Below, piece after piece: positions 33,861 through 41,467 of a stretch of 64,000 nucleotides of DNA (positions within the stretch are counted from its first letter, which is position 1; every line of letters begins with the position of its first letter). This stretch comes from CAWDCV01 sp963728125 (GTDB lineage Bacteria > Actinomycetota > Actinomycetes > CAWDCV01), in assembly GCA_963728125.1 (NCBI GenBank), contig CAVSIZ010000005.1, forward strand, positions 1 to 64,000. The letters are read 5' to 3'. The translations under genes were made by a program, and so were the position numbers. A model generated the notes under the pieces. It saw only the letters and a program-made list of their open reading frames with translations. It was not told the DNA's origin and made no database searches.

Positions 33861-34670
33861 ATGTTCACACGAATCGCCACGCGCGCTGCCTATCTCGACT
33901 GGAATCCGGACCTCGTCGACTGGAACGGCGACTCCTCGCGTACGGCCGGCCGGTCAAAGGGCACCCCTGCCACCGGCTCGCTACCCTCAGGCGCTATCGG
34001 GACCCTCCCGCAGACACCACAGACACTGCCACGGGAGCGCCCGGCCGAGGAGGTGGGAACGGTCACCGAGACCGTCGAGGAGCAGACCGCGCGGTTCGAG
34101 GAGACGGCGTTGCCGTACCTCGACCAGCTCTACCCCGCCGCGTTGCGCATGACGCGCAACCCCGCCGACGCCGAGGATCTCGTCCAGGAGACGTTCGCCA
34201 AGGCGTTCGGGTCGTTTCACCAGTTCCGCGAGGGCACCAACCTCAAGGCCTGGCTGTACCGGATCCTCACGAACACCTTCATCAACTCCTACCGCAAGTC
34301 GCAGCGCCAGCCGCAGCAAAGTGGCGCTGAAGATATTGAGGATTGGCAGATCGCGCGTGCGGAGTCGCACACCTCCAGCGGGCTGAAGTCTGCCGAGGCC
34401 GAGGCGCTCGAGCACCTCCCCGACTCCGACGTGAAGAGCGCCCTGCAGGAGATCCCCGAGGAGTTCCGCATCGCGGTCTACCTCGCCGATGTCGAGGGCT
34501 TCGCCTACAAGGAGATCGCCGACATCATGGGCACCCCGATCGGCACCGTGATGTCACGGCTGCACCGTGGTCGGCGACAGCTGCGGTCACTGCTCGAGGA
34601 CTACGCGCGCGAGCGCGGGCTCGTCCCCACCGCGTCGCTTGCGTCGCCGAACGGGGAGGGTGCGGCATGA
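33861..34670 (+). CDS. sigR: ECF sigma factor SigR/SigH (thiol-oxidative stress)
   Basis: ECF sigma factor of the SigR group. Region 2 has LPYLDQLYPAALRMTRNPAD, EDLVQETFAKAFGSFHQF and GTNLKAWLYRILTNTFINSY. Region 4 has IPEEFRIAVYLADVEGFAYK, IADIMGTPIGTVMSRLHRGR. Conserved residues begin near 34070, yet the frame is open to 33816. The ATG at 33861 would add about 64 residues. A later GTG at 34053 has GAGGAG touching it, a poor spacing. S. coelicolor also makes a longer, unstable SigR' from its own promoter. TGA overlaps the rsrA ATG. Confidence 0.9.
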   Translation: MFTRIATRAAYLDWNPDLVDWNGDSSRTAGRSKGTPATGSLPSGAIGTLPQTPQTLPRERPAEEVGTVTETVEEQTARFEETALPYLDQLYPAALRMTRNPADAEDLVQETFAKAFGSFHQFREGTNLKAWLYRILTNTFINSYRKSQRQPQQSGAEDIEDWQIARAESHTSSGLKSAEAEALEHLPDSDVKSALQEIPEEFRIAVYLADVEGFAYKEIADIMGTPIGTVMSRLHRGRRQLRSLLEDYARERGLVPTASLASPNGEGAA

Positions 34671-34939
34671 GCTGCGGCAACCCGCACGACGTCGACTGCG
34701 CCGAGATCCTCGACAAGGTCTACTCCTACCTCGACAACGAGATCTCCGCGGACGACGTGGTGCAGGTTCGCCACCACCTCGACGAGTGTGGACCGTGCCT
34801 TCGTCAGTACGGCCTCGAGCAGGTCGTCAAAGCGCTCGTCGCGCGCAGCTGCGGTTGCGATCCGGCCCCCGCTGACTTGCGCGCCAAGGTCCTCATGCGC
34901 ATTCGGACGGTGCGGATCGAGGTCACCACCACGGAATGA
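34667..34939 (+). CDS. rsrA: Zinc-binding anti-sigma factor RsrA
   Basis: A 90-residue anti-sigma factor. The ZAS motif H-x3-C-x2-C is seen in HHLDECGPCLRQYG. An extra upstream Cys pair (CGNPHDVDC) and CGC near the end complete the set of ligand and disulfide cysteines expected in RsrA/RshA. Disulfide formation releases zinc and SigR, which then transcribes thioredoxin and mycothiol genes. ATGA overlap with sigR. Two hairpins follow. Confidence 0.92.
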   Translation: MSCGNPHDVDCAEILDKVYSYLDNEISADDVVQVRHHLDECGPCLRQYGLEQVVKALVARSCGCDPAPADLRAKVLMRIRTVRIEVTTTE

Positions 34940-34943
34940 TCCC

Positions 34944-34972
34944 GGTCCTCCCCATGGCAACGGGGATGGACC
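34944..34972 (+). terminator. First hairpin after rsrA
   Basis: GGTCCTCCCC (34944-34953) pairs with GGGGATGGACC (34962-34972) with a one-base bulge, 5 bp after the rsrA stop. It may act with the stronger hairpin downstream. Confidence 0.45.
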
Positions 34973-35001
34973 GATCTCGCCCGCGCACCAGCTCGTTCTT
35001 C

Positions 35002-35031
35002 ACGCCCCTCGCTCGTTCGAGCGGGGGGCGT
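35002..35031 (+). terminator. Strong intrinsic-type terminator after sigR-rsrA
   Basis: A 30-nt near-perfect hairpin from ACGCCCCTCGC to GCGGGGGGCGT with a TT loop, followed by a modest T-rich stretch (TCTCGTATT). It separates the sigR-rsrA unit from the HD-GYP unit. Confidence 0.8.
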
Positions 35032-35315
35032 CTCGTATTGGACGCCCTGCGCATGTAGTTGATCGCGCTCCGTCTCAGAGGGTGAGGGTTCGAGTACTGA
35101 ATGTAGTCAACCGCTTACTTGACGTAACCACTTTTTCCGGCTTCACTGGAACAGACGCCCGGTACGACGGGCGTCGAGAACGGGACAACTCCACAGCGGC
35201 GGGGCCTGACACCCACTTTCCGTACGTGTACCTCGGGCACCCTCGCGCTACCTGCGTCCCCCTTCGTCGCAGCGTTGCGGGAGGAGCTACACCCAAGGAC
35301 AGGAGGTGATCGCTA
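35032..35315 (+). other. Leader region before micro-ORF C
   Basis: About 280 bp without a convincing gene on either strand. A GTCAA-N8-TTGAC inverted repeat lies at 35106-35123; the TTGACG in it could be a -35, with no clear -10. The rest is GC-rich and may be a structured 5' leader. I do not recognise a known riboswitch class. The antisense frame over this stretch has no family features. Confidence 0.4.
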
Positions 35316-35381
35316 ATGAGCAAGCTCGTGTCTGCCATTGAGACGTTTCTCTCCCGCAGTGAGGACTGGCGCTGGACCTGA
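35316..35381 (+). CDS. Micro-ORF C: 21-residue peptide with an extended Shine-Dalgarno
   Basis: ATG frame of 21 codons encoding MSKLVSAIETFLSRSEDWRW plus Thr. It is preceded by AGGAGGTGATC, eleven bases exactly complementary to the 3' end of 16S rRNA, five bases before the ATG. So strong a site on so short a frame is unlikely by chance. The peptide is an amphipathic helix with an aromatic end. It lies 57 bp before the HD-GYP pair. It could be a translated leader, for instance attenuation at the Trp-Arg-Trp codons, or a micro-protein. No known family recognised. Confidence 0.6.
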   Translation: MSKLVSAIETFLSRSEDWRWT

Positions 35382-35438
35382 TCGATCTGATCGACGAACC
35401 CCGGTGATTGGCCCCGCCCTGGAGTTCTCCACCCCTGA

Positions 35439-36815
35439 GTGCGCCACACTGAAAGCGTGGGCACCCTGCCCTGGCCCGCCCGGGCCTACATCGTCGCCCT
35501 CGCGGGCATAGCCGCGGGGGTCGTCGGTTACGCCGCGACCCACGATCCGCCCTGGCGCGATGTCATCGTGCTCGCGCTGCTGTACGTCGTGTTCGCGAGC
35601 ATTGCCCTGGGAAAGCGCGCGACGTCACCCGTCACGCAGACCCTGAACTCCGCCATCGCCTTCGCGTCCTTCATGATCGTGGGACCGTGGGCCGCCGCCA
35701 TGGTCGGCACGGCCTCCGGGCTCGCAATTCGCCGCGAGGCGTTCCACAAGCGGGTGTTCAACGCCTCGCAGTCTGCCCTTGCCGCGACCCTCGGCGGACT
35801 GGCGTACGCCAGCTTGTGCATGACGTTCGGGGTCGCCATCGACGAGTTCCCGGGCATCCTCCTGGTCGCCCTCGCAGCCAACGTCGTCTACCTCGCCGTC
35901 AACGGCAGCCTGCTCACCGGCATCCTCGTGCTGTCACGCAGCGCCCCGCTGCGCCCGCTTTTTCGCAACGTCATCCTCCCCGGCATCGTGCCGAGCCTGG
36001 GCTACGGCCTGTTCGGCGTCCTCATGGCGGTGCTCTGGGTGGTCGTCGGCCTCGGCCCTGCCGCCGTACTCCTCGTGCTCCTGCCGCTGTTCGTCGCGCG
36101 CTGGGCATTCGCACAGTACGCCGTCCAGCAGGCTGCCTACGACGCCGCCATCCGGACACTCGTCCAGGCGGTGGAGACGAAGGACTACTACACCCGCGGC
36201 CACAGTGAGCGGGTGCGCCGTGGCGCGATCATGATCGCCGAGCGGCTGCGCATGCAGGACGATCGCCTCACCGCCCTCGGCTACGCCAGCATCCTCCACG
36301 ACGTGGGGAAGCTCGGACTGCCCACTCGGTTGCTGCAGAAGGCAGGCCCGCTGACCGCGAGCGAGTACGGCACCGTCCAGCTGCATCCCGTCCGCGGCCT
36401 CGAGATCGTGCGTGAGATCGCTTTCTTGGAGGAGGCGCAGGCCGGCATCGTCCACCACCACGAACGCCTGGACGGCACCGGTTACCCGATGGGCCTGAGC
36501 GGTACGGACATCCCTGAGTTCGCGCGCATCATCGCCGTGGCTGACGCGTTCGACTCGATGACGTCGACGCGGTCCTACCGGCAGGCGCGCAGCGTCACGG
36601 AGGCGAGCGCGGAATTGGTGGCCTCGGCAGGTTCCCACTTCGACCCGCAGTTCGTCGACGTCTTCCTCGCCGCTGTCAAGGCCGTGGGCTGGCAGCTTGG
36701 CGAGCCGGTCGAGGTGCCCGAGGGCGAGCCGACGGCGGCGTACGACCATGACGACCCGACACGTGGCGTCCCGGTACTCGGTCCCGACGGCCCCCGCGCT
36801 GAGGGCACCCGATGA
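35439..36815 (+). CDS. Membrane HD-GYP phosphodiesterase-type protein
   Basis: A 458-residue protein. The N-terminal 215 residues form about six to seven transmembrane helices. The HD-GYP domain follows at about 235-420 with KDYYTRGHSERVRRG, SILHDVGKLGLP (HD), LHPVRGLEIV, HHHERLDGTGYPMGLSG (full GYP motif) and VADAFDSMTSTRSYR. Such domains hydrolyse cyclic di-GMP or related dinucleotides. An 18-base later GTG (35457) is an alternative start. ATGA overlap with the next, related gene. Confidence 0.9.
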   Translation: MRHTESVGTLPWPARAYIVALAGIAAGVVGYAATHDPPWRDVIVLALLYVVFASIALGKRATSPVTQTLNSAIAFASFMIVGPWAAAMVGTASGLAIRREAFHKRVFNASQSALAATLGGLAYASLCMTFGVAIDEFPGILLVALAANVVYLAVNGSLLTGILVLSRSAPLRPLFRNVILPGIVPSLGYGLFGVLMAVLWVVVGLGPAAVLLVLLPLFVARWAFAQYAVQQAAYDAAIRTLVQAVETKDYYTRGHSERVRRGAIMIAERLRMQDDRLTALGYASILHDVGKLGLPTRLLQKAGPLTASEYGTVQLHPVRGLEIVREIAFLEEAQAGIVHHHERLDGTGYPMGLSGTDIPEFARIIAVADAFDSMTSTRSYRQARSVTEASAELVASAGSHFDPQFVDVFLAAVKAVGWQLGEPVEVPEGEPTAAYDHDDPTRGVPVLGPDGPRAEGTR

Positions 36816-38107
36816 GGGCCGCCTCCGACCGTTCCGGCGTCGGTGTTGTGGGGTTTGCGGCGCTGCTCCTCGTGGTGTCGTCCATCGCGGTTGTGGCGGG
36901 CAGCGGCGAATTGAGGCAGCCGGTCACCGCGCTCGTGTTCGCGGCGTTCGTCGCCGTCGGCGAGCTCGTTCGCATCACCCTCCCCGGCGATCGCGACGAG
37001 GCGCCGCTGGCCACCGGCGTCGCCCTCGCCTACGCGCTGCTGGTGGGCGGACCAACCGAAGCGGCGACGTACGGTGTCGCGCAGGTCGTCAGCGTCGTCG
37101 CCGTCGGCACCCTGATCGGTCTGGTGCCGCACGCAATCGCTGGGAGAGCGCCGCGTGGCGACGATGTGGCTCGTCGCCTGCTCGTGATTGCCGCCGCGGC
37201 GGCGGTGTTCCGGCCGCTACTCGAGCGCGGAGTCGTCCCCGACATCGAGGAAGCGCCGCTGCTCGTGGCCGCTCTGATGGTGGCCGTCGCGGCGTTTGCG
37301 GGCTTGTGCGACATCGCCTTGGCCGCGATCGCCCGTGCTGGCCGGCAGGCGCCGCGGCGGCGGGCGCGGGGAGCCGGCTTCCCGTTCTTGCGCATCCTGC
37401 GCGACGAGGGGCGCGCCCGCCTCGGTCTTGGCTCGGCCATCGGGGCGACCGGCGTGCTGATCGCCCTGGCCGCCGGCGTCATGAGCCTGTGGGCGCTGCC
37501 GGTGTTCGCTGTGCCGCTGCTGCTCGCCCAGTTCGCGTTCCGGCGCTGGTCAGCGAGCCGCGTCACGTACCTCCAGACCATTCAGGCGCTCTCGCGGGTC
37601 ACCGAGGTGGGTGGCTACACCGAGACCGGGCATGCCCGCCGAGTCGCCGACCTCGCCGTGGCGCTCGGGCGAGACCTTGGGCTGCCTGAGCGCCACCTGC
37701 TGGATTTGCAGTATGCCGCGCTGATGCACGACCTCGGCCAGCTGTCGCTCCACGAGCCGATTCCGGGTGGAGCGACCACGGTCGCCAACCGCGCCGACCA
37801 GATCCGCATCGCCGAGATGGGCGCGGACGTCGTTCGCCAGACCGGCGTCCTCGATCGAGTCGCCACGATCGTGGAGCGGCAGGCGGAGCCGTACCGACGC
37901 CCGCACGTCGACGTCGATCCCACCGTGCCGATCGGCAGCCGCATCATTCGCGCCGTCAACGCCTACGACGACCTAGTGGGCGACAACCGGGAGCAGGGGC
38001 GTGCGCTCCAGGCACTGGAGCGACTGCGCCTGGGGATGGCCTACGAGTACGACCCGGTCGTCGTCGAATCGCTGTCTCGCGTGGTGGCACGGTCGACGCT
38101 GACGTGA
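36812..38107 (+). CDS. Second membrane HD-domain protein with degenerate GYP motif
   Basis: A 431-residue paralogue of the preceding gene. It has about seven helices up to residue 240, then an HD domain with ETGHARRVADLAVALG and AALMHDLGQLSLHEP (HD kept). In place of HHE-DG-GYP it has ERQAEPYRRPHVDVD, so the GYP loop is lost, as is the usual VADAFDAMT (here VNAYDDLVG). It is probably catalytically impaired and may be a regulatory or heteromeric partner of the first protein. ATGA overlap. The 3' end overlaps the convergent DUF5317 gene by 67 bp. Confidence 0.85.
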   Translation: MRAASDRSGVGVVGFAALLLVVSSIAVVAGSGELRQPVTALVFAAFVAVGELVRITLPGDRDEAPLATGVALAYALLVGGPTEAATYGVAQVVSVVAVGTLIGLVPHAIAGRAPRGDDVARRLLVIAAAAAVFRPLLERGVVPDIEEAPLLVAALMVAVAAFAGLCDIALAAIARAGRQAPRRRARGAGFPFLRILRDEGRARLGLGSAIGATGVLIALAAGVMSLWALPVFAVPLLLAQFAFRRWSASRVTYLQTIQALSRVTEVGGYTETGHARRVADLAVALGRDLGLPERHLLDLQYAALMHDLGQLSLHEPIPGGATTVANRADQIRIAEMGADVVRQTGVLDRVATIVERQAEPYRRPHVDVDPTVPIGSRIIRAVNAYDDLVGDNREQGRALQALERLRLGMAYEYDPVVVESLSRVVARSTLT

Positions 38108-38733
38108 CCACCGGGATCTTCGTAATCCTCGATTGCTGCACCGACCGGCTTCACGACCGTGTCGGCGTCCCGATCGTCCTCGCGTCGCTGGGGATGCTCG
38201 GCAGGGGGCGTCGCGCGCATCGCCGTGACGATGAGCAGCGCAAGCCCCGCGGCCAGGAGCACGTCGCCGACGCTGACCACCTCGGCGCGCCACGGCAGCG
38301 CCACCGGGATGACGTCACCAAGCCAGCTCAGCGCGGTGCGGTCCGTGGCCAATTCGTGCCGCGGGCTCGTACCGGACAAGAGTCCGCCGATGTCGAGCCC
38401 AGCCCGCTGGGCTGCTGCCAGCGACACCGGCATCGCGCCATTGGCCGCGACAACGAGGAAGTTGAGGACCAGTCCCGCAGTCATCAGCGGGACCCCGGCG
38501 ACGGTGAGGTTGCGTACGCAGAACAGTCCGGCCAGCAGCGCCGCCGCGGTGACACCGATGGCGTAGCCGATGCCGGTGATCGAACCCAGCCACCAGGCAC
38601 CGACGTGCACGAGCAGCGCAAGAGCGAGCAGCTCGCGGTGATGGAGCGGTAGCTGGGCGATCCCGGCGAGCCGCCCTCCGAGGAGCAGTCCGACTCCGAC
38701 GGCCAGGAGGGTCACGAGGAGGACGAGCGTCAC
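38041..38733 (-). CDS. DUF5317 membrane protein
   Basis: About 230 residues. Five or so hydrophobic helices cover residues 1-170, with RNLTVAGVPLMTAGLVLNFL and VVAANGAMPVSLAAAQRAG as family-like segments, then a polar tail of about 50 residues encoded across the 3' end of the HD gene. The GTG at 38731-38733 (VTLVLLVTLL) is chosen because the frame upstream is charged and not family-like. Function unknown. Divergent from accC, with 66 bp between. Confidence 0.78.
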   Translation of the reverse strand: MTLVLLVTLLAVGVGLLLGGRLAGIAQLPLHHRELLALALLVHVGAWWLGSITGIGYAIGVTAAALLAGLFCVRNLTVAGVPLMTAGLVLNFLVVAANGAMPVSLAAAQRAGLDIGGLLSGTSPRHELATDRTALSWLGDVIPVALPWRAEVVSVGDVLLAAGLALLIVTAMRATPPAEHPQRREDDRDADTVVKPVGAAIEDYEDPGGHVSVDRATTRDSDSTTTGSYS

Positions 38734-38799
38734 GGCGCTAGTCTCGCGTGCCCGAGGTCCATCTCCCAGCAACCCGGCCGGTAACTGCGAGGACGCGTC

Positions 38800-40140
38800 A
38801 TGTTCGAGTCCGTGCTCGTCGCGAATCGCGGCGAGATCTCCCGGCGGATCATTCGTACGGTGCAGCGGCTGGGCGTGCGTGCCGTCGCGGTGTACTCCGA
38901 GGTCGACGAGGACCTCCCGTTCGTCCGGGAGGCCGACGAGAGCGTGCTCATCGGGCCGGCCCCGCCGGCACAGAGCTACCTCGACGCGAGCGCGGTGCTC
39001 GAGGCGGCGCGGGCGTCTGGCGCGCAGGCCATCCATCCGGGCTACGGGTTCCTGTCGGAGAACGCCGACTTCGCCCGCCGAGTGATGGATGCCGGGCTGG
39101 CCTGGGTCGGCCCCTCGCCGGAGGCGATCGAGGCCATGGGCGACAAGGTCAGCGCGCGCAACCTCATGGCCGGATCGGGAGTTCCGGTGGCGCCGGGGAC
39201 CCGGGAGCCGCTCACCGACGTCGAGGCCGCGCTGGCTGCGGCGAGCGAGGTTGGTTGGCCGGTCATGGTCAAGGCATCAGCCGGCGGCGGCGGCATCGGC
39301 ATGTCGGTAGCGACCGATCGGGACGGGCTGCGTGCCGCGTTCGAGACCGCCCGCACCCGCGCGGAGCGATTCTTCGGCAACCCCGCGATCCTGCTGGAGC
39401 GGTACGTGCCCGGAGCTCGGCACGTCGAGGTACAACTGCTCGGCTTGGCCGACGGCACCGTCGTGGCGCTCGGCGAGCGCGATTGCTCCGTACAGCGTCG
39501 CCATCAAAAGGTGGCGGAGGAGACCCCCTCGCCGGCGGTGTCGTCGTCATTGCGGGCGACGATGCTGGCCGCGGCCATCCGGGCGGGCGAGACGGTGGGC
39601 TACCGGGGGGCCGGCACGGTCGAGTTCCTGCTCGATCCGGTGCACGGCGACTTCTTCTTCCTCGAGATGAACACCCGGCTGCAGGTGGAGCACCCCGTGA
39701 CCGAGCTCGTCACCGGGATCGACCTCGTCGAGCAGCAACTACTCATCGCCGCCGACGAGAGCGTCACGTTCGACCCGGCGTCGGTGACGTCGTCGGGGCA
39801 TGCGCTCGAACTGCGCATCTACGCGGAGGACCCCCGCCGCTTCCTGCCGGGTCCCGGCGTCATTACGACCTGGCGAGAGCCGTTGGGGGAGGGCGTACGC
39901 GTCGACGCCGGGTACGCCGAGGGCAACACGGTCACCCCGTCGTACGATCCGCTGCTTGCCAAGCTTTGCGTCTGGGACGTCGATCGCGCGGCCGCGCTCG
40001 ACCGGGCCCGGTCCGCAGTCGAGAGCTTCGTCATCGAGGGACCGAAGAACAACTTGCCATTCTTTGTCGAGCTCCTCGCCGACCCGGCGTTCACGTCGGG
40101 CGCGTACGACACCGGTCTGGTCGACCGGATGCGATCCTGA
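38800..40140 (+). CDS. accC: Biotin carboxylase subunit (acyl-CoA carboxylase)
   Basis: A 446-residue biotin carboxylase using ATP and bicarbonate to carboxylate biotin on BCCP. The N-terminal domain has LVANRGEISRRIIRT, the middle part AIHPGYGFLSENADFA and MGDKVSAR. ATP-grasp motifs are MVKASAGGGGIGMSVA and FFLEMNTRLQVEHPVTEL, and the C-terminal part has RIYAEDPRRFLPGPGVIT. Length is right for a free subunit, with no biotin domain fused. The small BCCP gene follows after 41 bp, so the two should work together. The carboxyltransferase is not in the window. Confidence 0.93.
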   Translation: MFESVLVANRGEISRRIIRTVQRLGVRAVAVYSEVDEDLPFVREADESVLIGPAPPAQSYLDASAVLEAARASGAQAIHPGYGFLSENADFARRVMDAGLAWVGPSPEAIEAMGDKVSARNLMAGSGVPVAPGTREPLTDVEAALAAASEVGWPVMVKASAGGGGIGMSVATDRDGLRAAFETARTRAERFFGNPAILLERYVPGARHVEVQLLGLADGTVVALGERDCSVQRRHQKVAEETPSPAVSSSLRATMLAAAIRAGETVGYRGAGTVEFLLDPVHGDFFFLEMNTRLQVEHPVTELVTGIDLVEQQLLIAADESVTFDPASVTSSGHALELRIYAEDPRRFLPGPGVITTWREPLGEGVRVDAGYAEGNTVTPSYDPLLAKLCVWDVDRAAALDRARSAVESFVIEGPKNNLPFFVELLADPAFTSGAYDTGLVDRMRS

Positions 40141-40181
40141 GCCCCGAGTCGGACAAGCGTCGTACACGAGAGGAGAGCCGG

Positions 40182-40397
40182 GTGGCGGAGGAAGTCCGGG
40201 CCGAGATGGTCGCGAACGTGTGGAAGATCGTCGTGGCAACCGGAGACAGCGTCGAGGACGGCGACACCCTCGTCATCCTGGAATCGATGAAGATGGAGAT
40301 CCCGGTCATCGCCGAGAGCAGCGGTCAGGTGACCGCGCTGCACGTCAGTGAGGGCGACGTCGTTCAGGAAGGCGATGTCATCGCCGTCATCGGCTGA
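40182..40397 (+). CDS. Small biotin carboxyl carrier protein (TB7.3-like)
   Basis: A 71-residue single biotinyl domain. VRAEMVANVWKIVVATGDSV leads to the biotinylation motif VILESMKMEIPV (Lys near residue 36) and VSEGDVVQEGDVIAVIG. GTG start with AGGAG at 40170-40174. Same size and type as M. tuberculosis TB7.3 (Rv3221c), which also lies near sigH, rshA and pdtaS. Partner of the biotin carboxylase upstream. Overlaps the convergent bsaP gene by 11 bp. Confidence 0.93.
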   Translation: MAEEVRAEMVANVWKIVVATGDSVEDGDTLVILESMKMEIPVIAESSGQVTALHVSEGDVVQEGDVIAVIG

Positions 40398-40572
40398 TCG
40401 TGGTCCCGTGCTCGACGCAGCTTGCGCTCCAGCCGAGCGGCGTCACCTGCACGACGAGGCGGCGACGGCAGGTGGCGCAGTAGCGCGGCGGCTCCAGTGA
40501 GCGCGCCTGGCGACATGCTGCGTGGTCGCCCTCGGTGGCGCGCTGGCCACAGCGGTCGCAGAAGGGGGCCAC
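40387..40572 (-). CDS. bsaP: Biotin synthase auxiliary protein BsaP
   Basis: A 61-residue cysteine-rich protein: FCDRCGQ, GDHAACRQ, PPRYCATCRRRLVVQVTPLG, then WSASCVEHG. The pattern of two CxxC pairs with further cysteines and the PPRYC--C-RR--VQV-P-GW block is that of BsaP, a small iron-sulfur protein reported to be needed by actinobacterial BioB. In M. tuberculosis bsaP is next to bioB; here it sits beside the biotin-carrier gene, 6.9 kb from bioB. GTG start chosen where the zinc/iron-type motif begins. Convergent 11-bp overlap with the BCCP gene. Confidence 0.8.
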   Translation of the reverse strand: MAPFCDRCGQRATEGDHAACRQARSLEPPRYCATCRRRLVVQVTPLGWSASCVEHGTTISR

Positions 40573-40589
40573 GGCCGTAGGGTACGGCG

Positions 40590-40979
40590 ATGATTCCGTC
40601 CGGTCTGAGTGCGCGCGTGCAGGTACTCGTCCAGGACGACGACACCGCCGAGGCACTCGGCAGCGGGGACGTACCGGTGCTCGGCACCCCTCGGGTGGTC
40701 GCGGCCTTCGAGGCAGCCACCGTCGAGGCAGTTAGTGCGCATCTGGATGCGGGCACGACCAGCGTCGGCACCCGGGTCGTCGTCGACCATCAGCGCGCCG
40801 TACCCGTGGGTGACAGCGTCGTTGTGAGCGCTCACCTTGTCTCCGTCGATGGCCGGTTGCTGCAGTTCGAGGTAGCCGCAGTCGATGCGGCGGATCGGCT
40901 GATCGCGTCGGGGCGGGTGACCCGGGTGGTGGTCGATCGAGAGCGGTTCCTCGACCGAGTTCAGAGCTCCAGGGTGTAA
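40590..40979 (+). CDS. Hotdog-fold thioesterase (FlK-like)
   Basis: A 129-residue hotdog protein. TPRVVAAFEAATVEAVSAHL covers the hot helix, with a Glu. GTTSVGTRVVVDHQRAVPVG (Thr and His) and LLQFEVAAVDAADRLIASGR follow, the order seen in fluoroacetyl-CoA thioesterase FlK and related acyl-CoA thioesterases. Likely a general acyl-CoA thioesterase. Divergent from bsaP, with 17 bp between, and overlapping the convergent GNAT gene by 19 bp. Confidence 0.85.
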   Translation: MIPSGLSARVQVLVQDDDTAEALGSGDVPVLGTPRVVAAFEAATVEAVSAHLDAGTTSVGTRVVVDHQRAVPVGDSVVVSAHLVSVDGRLLQFEVAAVDAADRLIASGRVTRVVVDRERFLDRVQSSRV

Positions 40980-41467
40980 CCGAGCAGGTCGAAGTCCGGT
41001 ACTGGCTGCCAGTCCAGCTCGGGAGCGCGGACGAAGCCGAGCCGCTCGTAGAGTCGGTGCGCGGCGTACATGTCGGGGCGCGAGCAGCAGACCAAGCGTC
41101 GGCAGCCGTCGTCGCGAGCCCGGTCGGCGCAGGCTCGAACGAGAGTTTCACCGACACCGCGGCCCCGGTACCGGGAATCCACGGCGAGCATGCGGAACTC
41201 GGCCTCGCCGTCGACGGACAGTTCGGCGTAGCGGCTGCCTGGCCGGCAGAACGTGACCGTTCCTGCTGGATGTGCATGCGTGGCTTCGTCGGGAAGCGCC
41301 ACGAGCAGGTCCGCATGCTCGGCTCGTGATGCCGCGTCGCGCAGAGAGCCGACGTAGTCGATGTCACCGGACAGGAACCCGTCGCCGCGGTACGCGGCGA
41401 CCGTTAGCTCGCCGACCGCGTCGTACTCATATGGCTCGGCGAGTCGGACGACGAGTCCTGCGGCCAC
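40961..41467 (-). CDS. GNAT N-acetyltransferase, copy 1
   Basis: About 168 residues, single GNAT domain. RLAEPYEYDAVGELTVAAY at the start, EAEFRMLAVDSRYRGRGVGE (acetyl-CoA loop RGRGVG), DGCRRLVCCS and AAHRLYERLGFVRAPELDW. The GTG at 41465-41467 lies inside the 3' end of copy 2, a 64-bp overlap. Related to copy 2 along the whole length, so the pair arose by tandem duplication. Substrate unknown. Confidence 0.85.
   Translation of the reverse strand: MAAGLVVRLAEPYEYDAVGELTVAAYRGDGFLSGDIDYVGSLRDAASRAEHADLLVALPDEATHAHPAGTVTFCRPGSRYAELSVDGEAEFRMLAVDSRYRGRGVGETLVRACADRARDDGCRRLVCCSRPDMYAAHRLYERLGFVRAPELDWQPVPDFDLLGYTLEL

Noticed and set aside
33901..33930. A second GGAAT-type SigR promoter
   Set aside because: GGAAT is present, but no GTT stands at 18-19 bases. 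The site at 33824 is exact.
35032..35315. Known riboswitch before the HD-GYP genes
   Set aside because: I could not match the conserved core of a cyclic dinucleotide, 6C or similar RNA. It is recorded only as a leader region.
38748..40397. A 549-codon frame that could look like a carboxylase-carrier fusion
   Set aside because: The first 470 codons are out of frame with biotin carboxylase and read as Arg/Gly-rich noise. Only the BCCP end, from 40182, is real.
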